DNA of 64,000 nt from Diogma glabrata (Eukaryota > Arthropoda > Insecta > Diptera > Cylindrotomidae), in contig OY856186.1 in the NCBI GenBank assembly GCA_963693315.1, forward strand, positions 456,565,217 through 456,629,216, written 5' to 3'. Numbering within the stretch: position 1 is the first letter of the stretch; the number at the start of each line of letters is the position of its first letter. A program made the position numbers and the translations under genes. Under the pieces are notes generated by a model. The model was not told the DNA's origin and searched no databases. It worked only from the letters and a program-made list of their open reading frames with translations. Below, piece after piece: positions 61,540 to 64,000 of this stretch.

Positions 61540-64000
61540 GAAGTAAAACTTCTTTGGCTACTGTGGCAGGTATTACTAAAAATATTAAATATAAAATAAA
61601 TATGTCATATTAAAATTTAGAGTAGCATTTCTTGATAATATAATTTACAACAATGTGTAATAAAAAACCATATTTATATAAAGTTTACAAAGTCTTACAA
61701 CGTATTACAAATTAAATTTTACGATGAATACATGTCCACTTAATTCAACAACAAAATTTGGTACAACAAATAATGCAGTTTTTCAAGAAATTTATCAAAT
61801 TTTCAAAGTAAAGTTTATGTTTCTCACTTTAGTTATCATTAACCTCTAATTTCATTATGTAAAAATATGGAGGGGCTCAAATCTCAAGCTCTGAGATTTC
61901 AAGACTTCGGTCTGGGTTAAGGATTTTGATAAAGTTTTCGCCAAAAACTTTTATGAGGACATGGTTTTTAGTTTTGGGCAGCGATATATATCAAGCATAA
62001 CTTTTTGTTAAAGTACATGTATTTTTATCTCTGTTTAGATACGTATTACAAAACTAACCGCAAAACATCAATAAGTTGTTGGAAAATTATAACAGATCAT
62101 ATTTTAAAAAATTTAGTGAAAAGATTATACAATCAGCAAACTACTCAAAAACCTTGCAATTTAGCGTTTCGAGAAAATATTTCAAAATCACAAATTCATA
62201 TTTCTTTCAAAATTCCAAAAATATTGCAAAATAAAAAATTCGAACTTTTTTCAAGCAAAATTCTAAAAATATTTCAAAAATTATTACAAAATCACAGATT
62301 AAAACTTTTTTCAAAAATTCTAAAAATATTGCAAAAATTATAACAAAATCAAAAACAATTGTAACTTTTTCCAAAATTATAAAAATTTTAAATTATTCAA
62401 AATTCCAAAAATATTCAAAAAATTCTTACAAAATCAAAAATTGAAACTTTTTTCAAAATTCTAAAAATACATATAAAATTCTAAAATTCTTTTTTTATTC
62501 AAAATTCTAAAAATATTCCAAAAATTAGAATAAAATCAAAAATTTAAACTCTTTCTAAATTCTAATAATATTCCAAAAATTTTTAAAAATTCAAAAATTG
62601 AATTTTTTTTTCAAAATTCTAAAAATATATATAAAATTAAAAATTTTTTTTTCAAAATTCCAAATAAATCCCAAAAATGGGAATAAAATCAAATATTTAA
62701 ACTTTTTCTAAATTCTAATAATATTCCAAAAATTCTTAAAAATTCAAACTTTTTCCTAAACTCTAAAATATAACAATATCAAAAATTGAAACTCTTTCCA
62801 ATATTATAAAAATATTTCAAAAACTATAACAAATTCAAAAATGTCCATGTCCAATTTCATTTTCAATTACATTTTCAGCAAACTATTCAAAAACCTTTAA
62901 TTTAGCGATTCGAAAAAATATCACATTACAAATTCATTTTTCTTTCAAAATTCCAAAAATATTGTAAAAATTCCAATAAAATCAAACTTTTTCAAAATCC
63001 TAAAAATATTGCAAAAGTTATTACAAAGTCAAAAATTGAAACTTTTTTCAAAATTCCAAAAATTATAATGAAATCAAAAATTTAAAATTTTTCAAAAGTC
63101 CAAAAATATTTCAAAAATTCTTACAAGATCAAAAATTAAAATTTTTTCCAAAATTCTAAAAATATTTCAAAAAGTATTACAAAATCAAAAATACAAACTT
63201 TTTTCAAAATTCCAAAAATATTTCAAAAACTATAACAAATTCAAAATTTTCCATGTTCAATTTCATTTTCAATTACATTTACGTCATAAAAACAGCCACA
63301 TTTTTTGTCCAAAAAATTGGCTAAAAAAATAAATGAAATCATTTTTTGACACGCTTGACATTATTTAATTGACAAACTTATAATGCCATAATTCTCTATA
63401 ACAATAATAAAATTTCATATCAAACAAAATTTTAATTTAATTTTTTTCCAAAAAATTGGATAAAAAAATAAATAAAAATCTTTCTTTTGACACACTTGAA
63501 AACAATTTTTGGACAAACTTAAAATGCAATAATCTAGATTTTGGTCTCACATACCAATCCCGACCATCAAGATTTCTCCAAATTCAATGTTCCTACTCGT
63601 AATCACTTAAAATGAAAGTTTGAAGCAAAAAATATGCAAATTTTCTTGTTTTAACACACTTGACGGACCTGTCCATTGAGTATACCTATTTTTAGAAAAA
63701 AAATTTTGAAATCCCTCCATCGGTTTTCTAGATTTCGTAGGTAATGGCGGCCGGCCGGTAGACAGACAGACATTTTTTTTTTGCTTTTTTAGAATCAGTA
63801 GGTTCTAAAACGTGGAGAAATGCCAAAAAAGTGGGGGTAAGAATTTCACTTTTGGCTGATGAATGTAATACTTAGGTCTTTCAGACCGAAGTAATATTAC
63901 GTTTTATTACACATGTTGTAAATTATATTATCAAGAAATACTACTCTAAATTGCAACATGACAAATTTATTTTATAAATAATCTTTTTAGTAATACCTGC
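61540..64000. mobile_element. Inverted-arm element running off the window
   Basis: The left arm 61567-61670 (GCAGGTATTACTAAAAA, then TTGATAATATAATTTACAAC) is mirrored at 63897-64000, which ends exactly at the window edge with GTAATACCTGC. Just outside the left arm is GAAGTAAAACTTCTTTGG, resembling the ends of the element at 33823. The ACTTCGGTCTG-family element (61868-63895) fills the inside. Confidence 0.7.
61868..63895 (+). mobile_element. ACTTCGGTCTG-family element, copy 2
   Basis: It runs from GAGGGGCTCAAATC through ACTTCGGTCTGGG (61906) to TTTCAGACCGAAGT (63895). The middle (62160-63245) is an A-rich array of about 50 bp units (TTCCAAAAATATT-CAAAA, ATTACAAAATCAAAAAT), then blocks of TTGACACACTTGA and GGTCTCACATACCAATCCCG shared with copy 1. 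It is non-coding; the 62005-62343 open frame reads through the array. Confidence 0.72.

Noticed and set aside
62160..63245. CRISPR-like regularly spaced repeats
   Set aside because: Units of about 50 bp are diverged, with no distinct conserved repeat and unique spacer; the array is a low-complexity part of a eukaryotic repeat family present twice.

Overview
The window is eukaryotic nuclear DNA, most likely from an insect. It is very AT-rich and has no bacterial gene packing. It holds one clear host exon with consensus splice sites, and the rest is a dense, nested set of decayed transposable elements. I cannot name the species. Only one host gene is recognised with confidence: an internal exon of membralin (TMEM259), 3776-3908 on the + strand. 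No other membralin exon was found, so much of the window could be one of its introns. Two further places look coding but are not identified: back-to-back reading frames at 35341-36008, and a possible spliced minus-strand unit at 49280-49861.

Layout. 1-1122: Crypton-like tyrosine recombinase pseudogene, minus strand, cut by the window edge. 1345-2297, 9773-10795 and 52537-54500: copies of a non-coding repeat of about 1 kb. 3776-3908: membralin exon. 4901-6928: DNA transposon with terminal inverted repeats (TIRs) and a broken transposase. 7140-8065: satellite with a period near 327 bp. 11192-11377: mariner-like helix-turn-helix fragment. 11686-12379 and 12541-15575: fold-back elements, the second holding a nested insertion of one repeat family into itself. 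16569-16702: cruciform. 20411-20942: MITE-like element. 20968-24975: broken BEL/Pao retrotransposon. 24976-28330: non-LTR retrotransposon with one in-frame stop. 29969-30386: fold-back MITE. 30614-31640: 3' end of a Ty3/gypsy element. 33823-35121: two TIR elements. 37302-42435: a GC-richer minisatellite repeat split by a second non-LTR element. 42576-43326: hAT remnant. 46436-51747: a third non-LTR element, apparently split by 2.9 kb. 53324-53503: (TA)n. 55412-56041 and 59209-59991: fold-back elements. 58486-58725 and 60865-61075: small retrotransposon fragments. 60370-60603: Harbinger-type MITE with a TTA duplication. 61540-64000: an element whose inverted arm runs off the window.

The genes do not form a pathway. 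The mobile elements are almost all defective. The closest to intact is the 25117-28128 non-LTR reading frame. Fold-back and TIR structures are unusually frequent (at least ten), and several families recur in inverted orientation.
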